Positions 16,282 to 25,698 of a stretch of 48,535 nucleotides of DNA are shown here, piece by piece. Numbering within the stretch: position 1 is the first letter of the stretch; every line of letters begins with the position of its first letter. A model generated the notes under the pieces. It worked only from the letters and a program-made list of their open reading frames with translations, made no database searches and was not told the origin of the DNA. Source of the DNA: Desulfarculales bacterium UBA702 (GTDB lineage Bacteria > Desulfobacterota > Syntrophobacteria > Syntrophobacterales > Syntrophobacteraceae); NCBI GenBank assembly GCA_002298165.1, contig DBMI01000104.1, positions 187-48,721 on the forward strand, read 5' to 3'. Both the position numbers and the translations under genes were made by a program.

Positions 16282-19200
16282 TTAATGCCCATAACCCCCG
16301 CAATACGAATGGCAATCACCCTGACTCCAACTGCCGCTCGGGGACCAGTTCGGGTAGTGTGAGAACCCGTCGGTGCGGCCCCTGTATGGAGCGGGATCGG
16401 AATTTATTACGATAAACCTGTACCGGCTCCATCCGTGGGGGATGGCCACATGGCATTGCTGACAAGGCTGGCGGTCATGGTTTTGGTGAAGGCTGCTGCC
16501 GCCGCCCCAGCCCCCTCCCCAGCCGCCGCCTCCCCCTGAGGAAAAGCCGCTTGTGCCTTGTATGTCATGGCAACCGAGACAGAAGATGGCATTGCTCCCG
16601 CTTGTCGCGCCGGAATCATTGAGACTGACTGAGTTGTCCCATCGCTTGTAGGTCGTGCCCCCTACAACTATGCTCTTCAGCATGAAGGCATTTGCCGAAC
16701 CGTGAGGTCCCTGGGTCTGGGTGGCGCTGTCATTGCCGTGGCAATCCGAGCAATACATTTTGCTGTTCCTGTTCCATCCGCCTCGCCAGGTAAGATTGCT
16801 CGGCATGTCTAGAGCCCGGGGCGTGTTGTTGGCCCTGCCGGCGGGTCCGAATTCCCCGTCCACTGGGGCAACTGTAGCTGTTTGGTCGAACTCCACCCAA
16901 TGGTATGAGTTGTTGTTTACATTGAATTCCTGCGCCAGATTTGTCTCGGCAAAACCTCCGCTGGGTGAATTGGGCAAGGTCGCTCCGGCCCATTTGGAGT
17001 GGCATTTTAGACAAATCTGGTACTCGGCGGTGACAGGCGTCATCTTTGTGAAGTCGGCACTTGCAGTATAATCGGTCCAGTTGGCCTTGGGCGGGGCGCT
17101 TACTCCCCAGACACCAAACAGCGGGCTTGTGTTGGTAATGGCGGAAGCAGCGGTTGCAACATGCTTCGTTTTGCCGGCTTCATGAACGCTGTGGCAGTCC
17201 TCGCAGGAGATGTGCCGGTTGGCGCCGATGAACGCTCCGCTCTGGAAATTAGATCCTGTTCCGGGCGGTTCCTCGCCGGAACTGCCAAATGGCGCGTGAT
17301 GATCGTCGGTCGTAAGGACAGGATGCGACCGGGCCTTCGTAAAGACTGTCTGCAGGTCCTTGTCGCTCGAATTCCTGTTGGCGACGTTTCCGTGGCAGCC
17401 GTAGCATAAAAAATTTGTGGCCGATCCGGTCATGTAGGCGTAGCTCTCGCCCAGCAGGAACTTATTATCGGAATAATGAACGGCCTTGAATGGTGAACTA
17501 AGTGAGCCGGTGCTGGATGCATTATATGAGAGTGAATCGAAATGGCACTTGGTGCAGTTGCGGTTGAAAACCGAACCATCGTGCATCGTGAATGTCCAGT
17601 TGGCGGTCACGCCGGTCGTGTCGTTGGTGTAGTTATGAGCGGAGGTGTTGAAGTTAGCCTGGCTGATAGCAGGCCGGGCGGAGTCGGCATCGCCCCTGTG
17701 ACAGGAAACGCACATCCCGCCGTATGTCGCGCTGTTGTCGAAGTCAGTCTTGGCCGGACTGCCAGTCGTCGCAGCAGCGGTAATGTCCCCGTTCGAATTT
17801 CGGGTGACTGCCCGCGTTGCCTGTGTCCCGGCGTCCTCGTGTACGTTGTTCACGCGGCTGGTTCCAGGAGCTCCAACCGGGCTGTGCCGGTGATCCACGT
17901 GGCACATGTTGGTGCAGCTTCGGACCGCGGCTGCATTGACCGAAGCGAAATTAGTTACCCCCCAGGAGACGTTTGTGTCGGGACCCCAGTCGTTTGTCCC
18001 GACAACATTGCCCAAGGTGTGCTTGGACACCTTGGACGAATCCGAATTGATGTTCGCAAAGGTTGTCGCGTGGCATCCCGAGCACTTCGAAAGTTCCGGA
18101 TTTGTGCTGCCGGCGCTTTCCGACCACTTAAATCCGTCTTTGTGGGAATGGCACGCAATGCAGTTCCACCCGTTGTTGTGGTTGTTACCACCCGTGTTAT
18201 TGGCCGAGTTATAGTTGTGGTATTTAACCTGACTGTGGCAGGTTTGGCAGATTCTGCTTGAAGTCGCATGGCCCCCGGTATCGTCACCCTGCGCGTAAGG
18301 AGCCGAGCCGGCCGTTCCGGAAAGATACCTGAAATCCACTGTACTTCCCGGAAAGCTGCCGCTCGAAGCTGTGATGGTTTGTTTGATATTGAAAATATTT
18401 GTAGACCCATGGGGGATATGGCACGTGGTACAAACTATCGCCCCGTATTGTCCGCCTGTTTTCCCCCAATTCGAAGACCATTTGGTCGAATCAGTGTTGG
18501 TGCTGTTATGTGTTTTTATGGCGTCCGGGTCGATTGGTGCGCTCGTGTCGGTCTTATGGCAGCCGTGACACATCTCTTCGACGGGACGTTTCAGCAGGTT
18601 GCCGTCTGCCGTGGGCGTATAGTGCATTGAATGGCAAGAGAGGCATAAAATGCTGAGATCGGAACCCAGGACGATGTTATTTTCGAGGTTTGTATCGGAC
18701 CCGCCGTTAAGCTCGCCTCTTGTTCCTCCCTGTGCGGCAAATCCTGCGGATTGAGGCTCGCGGGGAACAGTGAAGTATTGACTCGGGTCCCTGGTCGCCG
18801 CGAATGTTTTGGCGACGGGATGGCTAAGGGGAGACCCGGTGTAGATAGTTACATCATTCTGATTTCTGTAGTAATGGCAATCGACACACAATTCATTCAA
18901 CGGGTCAGCTGATCGCATGAAGTGCCTGGCGCTGTTAATGTAATAAGAATCGGTTGCACTTACTAAATTCGGAAAGGATGACCCAAACGTAAGCTGGGTT
19001 TCGGTATTGCTAAGCACCTTTCTCGTGAGGCCGCTGTTGGCACCGCCCATCATTTTTACGGTAGTATTTGCCCACTGGTTTACAGTCCACGTTTTCGAAC
19101 TGTCGACCAACGTGGTTGTCGTTCCACCGGTTGCTGCCCCGCCGTCGCCTCTTGAAGTGGCAATGGCAAAGGGGTCAAACGGGGAGTACAACTGGCTGTG

Positions 19201-19617
19201 TTCGTCATGGCAGGCAGAGCAAATAACGGCATTGCCCGAGCCGGTTACCCGCAACTTTACAGCTGAAAGGGCCAGATCGGCTGCTGCCCTCAAGCCATAA
19301 GCATTGGCGGGGTTCGATATCGCCGGCATCAAGCCACTCCAGCTATGGGAAGTACCCGAGATGCCGGGCTTTGCCTGGTCGGAATCGGCAAAGGGCAGTG
19401 CGGAAGCTGTTCCGGTTAGTGTGTGGCAGCTCTTGCAAAGGATGGCGTTCGTCAATGAATTCGTCAGGTTTTTACCAAGTGAATTATGTGATATATGGCA
19501 GTTTCCGCAGCTGACATTCTCGGGGAAGGTGTGCGGAAAATCCAGCGCAAAACCCATCCCGGCGGCGAGAAACAACAAAACGCCCACTAAAAGACCAGTT
19601 ATTGGAAATCTAGACAT
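16282..19617 (-). CDS. Giant multiheme c-type cytochrome 1 (18 CXXCH plus one CX3CH)
   Basis: A 1,111-residue exported cytochrome. The signal peptide is at about residues 1-25 (TGLLVGVLLFLAAGMGFA). I read 18 CXXCH motifs plus one CTNMCH (CX3CH, encoded at 17899-17916) where the three paralogues have CLICH. Many motifs are followed by a further His (CHISH, CHDEH, CHSMH, CHIPH), possible distal ligands. It shares the FADSDQAKPGISGTSHSWSG block and the beta domain between hemes 3 and 4 with the other three. It lacks their roughly 220-residue beta insertion before heme 15. Near the C-terminus a Gly/Trp-rich linker (16499-16541) replaces their NCHxxWGC segment, and the terminal CX3CH is altered to CHSYCGGYGH. 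GGGGGA precedes ATG 19617. An electron-transfer role in the envelope or outside the cell is inferred. Confidence 0.9.
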   Translation of the reverse strand: MSRFPITGLLVGVLLFLAAGMGFALDFPHTFPENVSCGNCHISHNSLGKNLTNSLTNAILCKSCHTLTGTASALPFADSDQAKPGISGTSHSWSGLMPAISNPANAYGLRAAADLALSAVKLRVTGSGNAVICSACHDEHSQLYSPFDPFAIATSRGDGGAATGGTTTTLVDSSKTWTVNQWANTTVKMMGGANSGLTRKVLSNTETQLTFGSSFPNLVSATDSYYINSARHFMRSADPLNELCVDCHYYRNQNDVTIYTGSPLSHPVAKTFAATRDPSQYFTVPREPQSAGFAAQGGTRGELNGGSDTNLENNIVLGSDLSILCLSCHSMHYTPTADGNLLKRPVEEMCHGCHKTDTSAPIDPDAIKTHNSTNTDSTKWSSNWGKTGGQYGAIVCTTCHIPHGSTNIFNIKQTITASSGSFPGSTVDFRYLSGTAGSAPYAQGDDTGGHATSSRICQTCHSQVKYHNYNSANNTGGNNHNNGWNCIACHSHKDGFKWSESAGSTNPELSKCSGCHATTFANINSDSSKVSKHTLGNVVGTNDWGPDTNVSWGVTNFASVNAAAVRSCTNMCHVDHRHSPVGAPGTSRVNNVHEDAGTQATRAVTRNSNGDITAAATTGSPAKTDFDNSATYGGMCVSCHRGDADSARPAISQANFNTSAHNYTNDTTGVTANWTFTMHDGSVFNRNCTKCHFDSLSYNASSTGSLSSPFKAVHYSDNKFLLGESYAYMTGSATNFLCYGCHGNVANRNSSDKDLQTVFTKARSHPVLTTDDHHAPFGSSGEEPPGTGSNFQSGAFIGANRHISCEDCHSVHEAGKTKHVATAASAITNTSPLFGVWGVSAPPKANWTDYTASADFTKMTPVTAEYQICLKCHSKWAGATLPNSPSGGFAETNLAQEFNVNNNSYHWVEFDQTATVAPVDGEFGPAGRANNTPRALDMPSNLTWRGGWNRNSKMYCSDCHGNDSATQTQGPHGSANAFMLKSIVVGGTTYKRWDNSVSLNDSGATSGSNAIFCLGCHDIQGTSGFSSGGGGGWGGGWGGGSSLHQNHDRQPCQQCHVAIPHGWSRYRFIVINSDPAPYRGRTDGFSHYPNWSPSGSWSQGDCHSYCGGYGH

Positions 19618-20196
19618 AAATTTCCCCCATCCTAAAACAGAGCGAACACCTTTTCCCCAGGCACCCCGGCCCTCGGCTGCAAAGAAGCCGGTCAAAATGC
19701 AAGGGCTCCCTACCTATTCATCTTGCGCGGTCCGTAACAATGAAGAATTTTTTTCACCCTACAGGCCATGAAGGACTTCGGTTAGCACCAATTTGTACTC
19801 AAATGGTACCCGGTCCATTCTCCCACCTTTCCAAATTGGAAAAGGTGCGGCGTGGAGGTTTCTGGAGCAATCGCCATGAGCCGTGAGATTTAGAAGAAGG
19901 AGAAAACGGATAGGAATGTGAGGACATGATTAGGGGTTGTAACGAAGAGCAATCGAGATTTAATGATACCACTTCGAAATCTATAGAGTTTTCTCTGTAA
20001 ATCGACAACAGCAGTGCATCCTAAAATTTGATAGAACTTTCCTAGTTACCTATCATTCTAAAGTAACTGCAATTAGCAGTAAATATTAATCGGTAGACTG
20101 AACCCCATCCATGAATACAAAAACAGGGCCAGAAGGGCTGCCTGTATCTTCACGGATGACCGATGCGCCTGAATGGACCGAAGTTGTCCACTTTTG
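19618..20196. other. Leader region of cytochrome 1 with probable upstream terminator
   Basis: About 580 bases between cytochromes 2 and 1, far longer than other gaps in this block. It contains a candidate minus-strand terminator (20118-20145) and AT-rich sequence (about 19960-20110) where a promoter for cytochrome 1 could lie. I looked for a c-di-GMP GEMM riboswitch, common before multiheme cytochromes, and did not find its consensus. Cytochrome 1 may therefore be transcribed independently. Confidence 0.4.
20118..20145 (-). terminator. Candidate rho-independent terminator after cytochrome 2
   Basis: On the minus strand ACAGGCAGCC (20145-20136) pairs with GGCCCTGT (20130-20123), with a two-base bulge and a short loop, followed by TTTT. 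It lies about 50 bases after the cytochrome 2 stop. The stem is imperfect, so it may be partial and allow readthrough. Confidence 0.5.
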
Positions 20197-23100
20197 TCAA
20201 TGGCAATATCCACTGCATTCCCCGCCGGAGTAGTTGTTTGTGTTCATTGTCCAACTGTTCTCGTGCGGCGTGCTCGGGTCTTTATAACGGGCATCGTCGC
20301 TATTTAAAACAATTAATCTTGCCCGAGGCGCGCCGTGTGGAATTTTAACATGACAGGTATTGCAGTTCATCGGACCCATCTCAGATGCTGAGCAGCCCCA
20401 CCCAAAGTGACAGTTGTGAAGCTGGCCATCGGGCCCGCTGAAACCGCTGTTTCCTGACATGACATCATGACATCCCGTGCAGCTCCTGCCTACGATAGCT
20501 GAAGCGCCAGACCTGTGTGGACCTTTCGCATCTCCGGCAACGGCCGCATTGTTGTAATGGCAGTCGCTGCAGGTGAGGCTGGTGGTATAGCTGAAGCCAT
20601 TTATGTAGTTGCCCGAAGCACTTGCTTTGCTCGGTCCGATCACCGCATGGTAGGAGGGGTTGTTTGGATTGAATTCCTTCAAAAGATCGGTCCAGTTTGA
20701 ACTCCAACCCGTCAGGCTGGTATTATAGCTGCTGTGGCACTTGGCGCAGATCTGCCATTCGGCTGTTGCCGTGACCCGCGCATCGTCAAGGGTTGGGGTC
20801 ATCCATGCCGCGGGCCAACTGGGGGTGTTAACGCCGTCCACGCCTTTTAAAACATTGGCCAGGTTCGTGGAGCCAGGCGTATGCGTTCCAGCCGCAGTCG
20901 CGTGCGGATTGTGGCAATCCGAGCACTCGACGTGTTTGTTCGCCGACAGGTATGCTCTCGTTTCATCTATAGGCGATGCTTTGTGCTTTCCGCTGTAGTT
21001 GCCCATGTAGTGAGCGCTCGTGGTCGAAGGCACCCAGACAAAAGGGATGGATGAAGGCATGACTACATTGCTGTTTTCGTATGTGCCTGAACCGGCCCAG
21101 CGCAGTATGGCGTTATAGGTCGTAACGGTCGGCGCCTGCGTCTCCATCTCGATCTCAATAACGATCCTGTCTCCGGCATTCAGAGTCACCTGGCTTCCGC
21201 TCGGAGTAACAGTATTAGCGGTGTCATAGGTGTTCAGTTCGTAGACCGGTCCCGTCCAGTATCCATCCCAGCACCACTCGTCATCGCAGCCAGGCGGCAC
21301 CCAGGTTAATTGATCCTGCTGGCTCACAGGCGCCCAGATAACGGAGCCCTTAGCTCCCGCGGCGGTCCAGACATAGGCGGTTGTCCTCAGTCGGGCATTA
21401 ACATTGGCGTTGGTTTCATACCCCCACATGTTAATGGTCCAGGTCCCCGCCGGAACGGTCGTTGTCTGCTGCACCGCCGGAGAGACGAAGCTGGTCATCT
21501 TCCAGTAACCAGGATTGGCGGTATTGTTGACCAACAGGATCTGCCCCACACTGGAGGCTCCTTGCTGGGGAATCATGCTCTTGGCCTGCCAGGTACCCCC
21601 GATGAATGTATCGGTTGAACCGCTGGCTGTTGGGGGAGATGTTGGTACGGTTTCCCGGAAATAGAGCGTAGTGGCATAGGTGAAATTATTGCTCGCTCTG
21701 AAAAGACTCTCAGCCGCCGCGGACATGTTGGCAACCCCATAATAGTCCTTGCCCGCCACGCTCTTTGTGGGGCCGCCGCCGGGGTTAAGGTCGTTAATAG
21801 TGCTATGGCAGCGATAGCAGAGGCTCTCCTCCAGGGGATCCAGAGGCGAAGTTACACCCATTGGGGCCGTCATTTCACTTAGAGTCGAGTCATGTAGTCC
21901 GAACTGGTCCGTTGTGACCTGACGGGTTTTGCTGATTGTATCGTTATGGCATTTCGAGCAGTTTGCACTGAAAATACTTGTACCCGTTCCATTGAAGGCG
22001 GAATTGGCCGCGTATTGATGAGCGCTTGAATTGTAATCTGCTACTGCTATGGCTTCGGTCCGTGTGCTGGAATCCGCCTGGGCATATCCTTTGGATTGAA
22101 CGTATGAATGGCAGGAAAGACATATCCCGCCGAAAACATTGCTACTGTCGTAGTCAGTATTAGTGAAGCCCGTCCCCGGTCCAGGAGCGGTAAATGTGGG
22201 AGTTGATGCCACATCGCTTCTCAGGTTCTTTCCTCTTCCACCATTTGCTGTATTAATATCCGGCCTGAACATGGGATGATCGACGTGGCAGATGAGGCAT
22301 TTTCTGTTGGTGTTCCCCTGAGGGTTTCCCGGCCCAAAAATATCGGCACCCGGAGTCAATACCGGATAAGAGATCGTTCCGGACCCCTGGCTGTTTCCCG
22401 TCCAGCCGTTATTCATGAAGTGATGATATCCGGAGGTGCCGTGCATCGGACCGTATAGTCTGGAGTGGCACCCGCCACAGTCCATGGGGGCAAGGGGACC
22501 GGTTGGGCCGGTTCCCGGTTCACTCGCTGCGAATGCAGCCTTATGGCTGTGGCAGTCGATGCAGTTGGTAGCGTTATTATGGCCTAAGTCGCGGTTATTC
22601 GCCGTATCGAAGTTATGGTAGGAGTTTTTGCTGTGGCAAACCTCGCAAACCATACTGGAGGTTGAATGCCCTCCTGTATCGTCGCCCATCAGACCGGGGG
22701 AGCCGGTACTTGCCGAAAGGACCCTGAAATCGATGGTGCCGCCCGGCAGGGTGTCCGTTGGACCATTAGGCGAGGTAATGGTCTCCTTAAGTAAATAAAT
22801 GTTCTTTGTACCGTGGCCGGTATGGCAGGTGGTACATTCGAATTTTCCATATTTCCCGCCCGCAACACCCCAGCCGTTATCACCCCATTTGATGGAACCG
22901 GTGTTTGTGCTGTTGTGGGTCTTTATGGAATTGGAATCATTTAAAGCATTCACGTCTGTTTTGTGGCACGCGCTGCAGATCTGTTCCTTTGGACGCCTCA
23001 ACAGGGTTCCATCAGAGGTCGGTGCGTAGTGCATCCCGTGACACGTAAGGCAAAGGATGCTTAAATCCGATGCCAAAACGAGGTTATTTTTGAAATTGGT

Positions 23101-24027
23101 ATCCGTCCCCCCGTTAAGTTCGCCTCTTGCCCCAGACTGCGGTGCAAAGCCAGCGGACTGAGGCTCCAAAGGCATTGGGAAAAACTGAGTTGGGTCCTTT
23201 ACTGCGGCAAGAGTTTTGTTTACAGGATGGCTCAGCGGGCTCCCTGTATAGGTGGTAACATCGCTCTTGTTTCTGTAATAATGGCAATCGAGGCACAACT
23301 GATCCGCGGTATTTGCTATTCTCATGAAATGACGGTTGCTGTTCAAATAATATGAGTCGTTTGCGGAGACAGGGTTCGGGAAATCGGATGCGAGGACCAG
23401 CTGGGTAGCGGTGTTGCTCAGGACCGTTCTAGCCAGTCCGCTGTTGGCACCGCTCATCATTTTTACGGTGGTATTTGCCCACTGATTGGCTGTCCAGGCC
23501 TGGGACGTGTCGTAAAGGGTACTCACTGTGCCCCCCGTTGCCTTTCCGCTCTGTCCTCTAGATAAAGTATTGGAGAGTGGATCGAACGGAAGGTATAGCT
23601 GGCTGTGCTCGTCGTGGCAGGCTGAACATATAACGGCATTGCCCGAGTCGATCACACGGCTCTTAACCGCGGAATTCGCCAGATCGGCCGCCGCCCTGAG
23701 TCCGTACGCATTCAAGGGGTTCGAAATGCCGGGCATCAAGCCGCTCCAGCTATGAGATGTACCCGAAATCCCGGGCTTTGCCTGGTCCGAATCGGCGAAC
23801 GGCAGCGCTGATGCTGTTCCGGTTAGCGTATGGCAGCTCTTGCACAGGGCTGAATTAGTGGGTTGGTTCGTCAGGTTTGGTCCAAGGGAGTTATGCAAAG
23901 TGTGGCAACTCGTGCAACCTACACTCTCAGGCGCGGTGTGCGGCATATCCAGGCCAAACGCCACCCCGACTGTAACGGAAAGCATCATAATCCCGATCAG
24001 CCCGATAACTATCGGAAGTCGACACAT
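20197..24027 (-). CDS. Giant multiheme c-type cytochrome 2 (19 CXXCH plus terminal CX3CH)
   Basis: A 1,276-residue exported cytochrome with an N-terminal signal peptide (IVIGLIGIMMLSVTVGVAFG) followed by LDMPHTAPESVGCTSCH. I read 19 CXXCH motifs and a terminal CSGYCH that ends the protein (20200-20217). About 67 residues per heme is sparse, consistent with interspersed beta domains. One lies between hemes 3 and 4 (WTANQWANTTVKMMSG region). A larger one lies between hemes 14 and 15 (about residues 785-1005), with GTWQAKSM, GTWTINMWGYETN and NAGDRIVIEIEME. Two extra Cys-containing motifs occur: CDDEWCWD in that insert and NCHFGWGC before heme 19. GGGGGAT precedes ATG 24027. It lies downstream of ccsA in the same direction. 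Function is inferred as long-range electron transfer. Confidence 0.9.
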   Translation of the reverse strand: MCRLPIVIGLIGIMMLSVTVGVAFGLDMPHTAPESVGCTSCHTLHNSLGPNLTNQPTNSALCKSCHTLTGTASALPFADSDQAKPGISGTSHSWSGLMPGISNPLNAYGLRAAADLANSAVKSRVIDSGNAVICSACHDEHSQLYLPFDPLSNTLSRGQSGKATGGTVSTLYDTSQAWTANQWANTTVKMMSGANSGLARTVLSNTATQLVLASDFPNPVSANDSYYLNSNRHFMRIANTADQLCLDCHYYRNKSDVTTYTGSPLSHPVNKTLAAVKDPTQFFPMPLEPQSAGFAPQSGARGELNGGTDTNFKNNLVLASDLSILCLTCHGMHYAPTSDGTLLRRPKEQICSACHKTDVNALNDSNSIKTHNSTNTGSIKWGDNGWGVAGGKYGKFECTTCHTGHGTKNIYLLKETITSPNGPTDTLPGGTIDFRVLSASTGSPGLMGDDTGGHSTSSMVCEVCHSKNSYHNFDTANNRDLGHNNATNCIDCHSHKAAFAASEPGTGPTGPLAPMDCGGCHSRLYGPMHGTSGYHHFMNNGWTGNSQGSGTISYPVLTPGADIFGPGNPQGNTNRKCLICHVDHPMFRPDINTANGGRGKNLRSDVASTPTFTAPGPGTGFTNTDYDSSNVFGGICLSCHSYVQSKGYAQADSSTRTEAIAVADYNSSAHQYAANSAFNGTGTSIFSANCSKCHNDTISKTRQVTTDQFGLHDSTLSEMTAPMGVTSPLDPLEESLCYRCHSTINDLNPGGGPTKSVAGKDYYGVANMSAAAESLFRASNNFTYATTLYFRETVPTSPPTASGSTDTFIGGTWQAKSMIPQQGASSVGQILLVNNTANPGYWKMTSFVSPAVQQTTTVPAGTWTINMWGYETNANVNARLRTTAYVWTAAGAKGSVIWAPVSQQDQLTWVPPGCDDEWCWDGYWTGPVYELNTYDTANTVTPSGSQVTLNAGDRIVIEIEMETQAPTVTTYNAILRWAGSGTYENSNVVMPSSIPFVWVPSTTSAHYMGNYSGKHKASPIDETRAYLSANKHVECSDCHNPHATAAGTHTPGSTNLANVLKGVDGVNTPSWPAAWMTPTLDDARVTATAEWQICAKCHSSYNTSLTGWSSNWTDLLKEFNPNNPSYHAVIGPSKASASGNYINGFSYTTSLTCSDCHYNNAAVAGDAKGPHRSGASAIVGRSCTGCHDVMSGNSGFSGPDGQLHNCHFGWGCSASEMGPMNCNTCHVKIPHGAPRARLIVLNSDDARYKDPSTPHENSWTMNTNNYSGGECSGYCH

Positions 24028-24272
24028 AAATCCCCCATTGAATCTCAGAATAACGTGGAACTTGATTCCTTGCACCGAATGATGGCGAAACGAACCCATT
24101 CACAGCCAGAAATGCCGATGTTGCGGTGCATTTTTGCGCCTGCCGTGGCTTAATCTTTTTGGTCGTATCAAACGTGAAAAGCTTGGGATTTGCGATGTGG
24201 AACAAGGAAAAAAAAGAAGAACAACATGAAACAACCCAGCAATCACTACAAATTATTTAGAGCCGCGCAACA

Positions 24273-25082
24273 TCATCTTACTAGATACGAGCTATGTATA
24301 CTCTCCCTGAAAAACACAACAAAATAGGCGGCAAAAAGGGACAACAAAAATGTACCAATTGTCAGGTACGCACCCTTTGTCCCCCTCCAGCCGTGCAGTC
24401 TCCTAAGGTGTAAAACTATGCCAAAGGAAAGCCACGAGATTAGAGACCACGTTTCTATAGGGTCCCAGCCCCAGAACCTTCCCCATGAACCGTATGCCCA
24501 TATAGCGCCCGCCACGATCATTACCGATTGAAACAAAAGGCTGAGGGCCAGAAACCGATAGCTAAGATCTTCCAATCTCTCCTTATCCGAAATCCTGCTC
24601 AACGAATCAGGCTTTTTTTCCTTGATGATGTAAAACAGAGAAAGGCCGCTTGCCAGTAGAATAGAGGCACCAGAAAGTTTGGCAAAGGTTATGTGGACGA
24701 TCAACCAGCCGCTTTTAAAGGTTATAGGGGCCTCGGCACTGGCGTTTATGGAAAGCGAGCCGTAGCCCATAAGCAGGACTGCAAAAGGTACGGCAAACGC
24801 TCCGATTATCCGAAAATTTTTGAGCGGACCTGAAAAAATGCAATACATTGCAAGAATGAGAATCGCATTGGAGGAAAATACCTCGTATTGCGTGATATAA
24901 GGCCCGTGACCACTATTCACCCACCGGAAGATTATGGACGCCAAATGAGGAATGAGGCCCAGCAGCACCAGATTGAAGCCCGCCCTGCCCCAGGATTCCT
25001 TCGAAAAGGTGATCCATATGAAAAAGCAGCATGACGCAGCCGCATAGATTGCAATTGCTACCCAGAAAAGACCTATATCCAT
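24273..25082 (-). CDS. ccsA: CcsA/ResC-type cytochrome c assembly protein (system II heme lyase subunit)
   Basis: A 269-residue polytopic membrane protein with about eight helices. The tryptophan-rich WWD signature is WAYGSWGRFWGWDPIETW (195-212), the periplasmic heme-handling loop of CcsA/CcsB/ResC. Flanking His residues (His130, His225 and His263) sit where the family's heme ligands occur. With ResB it forms the system II synthetase that attaches heme to apocytochrome Cys residues outside the membrane. I chose ATG 25082; an in-frame TTG at 25094 is an alternative. It lies in the operon with ResB, a Spy-like protein and cytochromes 2-4, which suggests the pair serves these cytochromes. Confidence 0.92.
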   Translation of the reverse strand: MDIGLFWVAIAIYAAASCCFFIWITFSKESWGRAGFNLVLLGLIPHLASIIFRWVNSGHGPYITQYEVFSSNAILILAMYCIFSGPLKNFRIIGAFAVPFAVLLMGYGSLSINASAEAPITFKSGWLIVHITFAKLSGASILLASGLSLFYIIKEKKPDSLSRISDKERLEDLSYRFLALSLLFQSVMIVAGAIWAYGSWGRFWGWDPIETWSLISWLSFGIVLHLRRLHGWRGTKGAYLTIGTFLLSLFAAYFVVFFRESIHSSYLVR

Positions 25083-25121
25083 CGCATTTCCCAATAATCG
25101 CTCACAGGGTCAGGTGATATT

Positions 25122-25598
25122 CTATCGCTGAATTCCCATTTTCTGCCTGATTCTCTTGCTCTCTTCGAGCCGCTCCCTCTGCTTATCGGTCAAAACGAGC
25201 TTGATCTTTTCATCTGTAGCCTCACGGATTTCTTTTGCCTTTTCCTTCTTCTGTTCCGGCGACAAAGAGGCGTCATTTTCCACCTCTTTGGTCTTAGTCA
25301 TTCTGTCCTCTAAGAAAGGTTTTATCTGTGTCTTTTGTTCTTCGCTAAGCCCAAGCGCCCTGCTCATGTGTTCGTGCAACTGTTCGGAAGTAAAATTATG
25401 GGGCTGACCCTTTAGACCTTCCTTTTTGCTTTCCTGGGAGCCTTCCTTTGGTTCTTCATTAGGGCTTTCCTTGGGGCCGCTGGTGATTTCCCTGGTGGTA
25501 TCCTTGGCACCCTCCTGCGCGTAAAGAGGTGCCTTGAAGGAAACTGCCATGGCCAAAATTATAATAGCTGCAATAGCGATCACAACTTTATTTTTCAT
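25122..25598 (-). CDS. Spy/CpxP-like periplasmic helical protein
   Basis: A 158-residue exported protein. The signal peptide is at residues 1-28 (VVIAIAAIIILAMAVSF, cleavage near YAQ), then a low-complexity Glu/Lys/Pro/Ser linker (about 30-68). A helical domain (about 70-158) has LGLSEEQKTQIKPFLEDR and the repeated turn SLSPEQKKEKAKEIREATDEKI, then LTDKQRERLEE. These are the LTxxQ-like repeats of the CpxP/Spy/zinc-resistance periplasmic chaperone group. ATG 25598 has GGGAGA upstream. It is sandwiched between resB and ccsA, where a chaperone or scaffold for apocytochromes during heme attachment is an attractive role. That role is inference; the fold call rests on motif and composition. Confidence 0.75.
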   Translation of the reverse strand: MKNKVVIAIAAIIILAMAVSFKAPLYAQEGAKDTTREITSGPKESPNEEPKEGSQESKKEGLKGQPHNFTSEQLHEHMSRALGLSEEQKTQIKPFLEDRMTKTKEVENDASLSPEQKKEKAKEIREATDEKIKLVLTDKQRERLEESKRIRQKMGIQR

Positions 25599-25698
25599 AC
25601 TTACTATCTCCCGTATTTTACTGGTGAGCTTTTTTCACCGAATCTTCCTGAGCGGATACAAAGCGACAGGCCTGATCCGAACCCGAAGTCTCCTAAAC

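Noticed and set aside
17542..18261. Long plus-strand frame opposite cytochrome 1 (239 codons)
   Set aside because: It is the antisense of a heme-rich coding sequence; the CXXCH-bearing minus-strand frame explains the region fully.
19621..19760. c-di-GMP (GEMM) riboswitch before cytochrome 1
   Set aside because: Such riboswitches often precede multiheme cytochromes, but the GCAAA and GGGACGCAAAGCC consensus elements are absent here and in the leaders of the other three.
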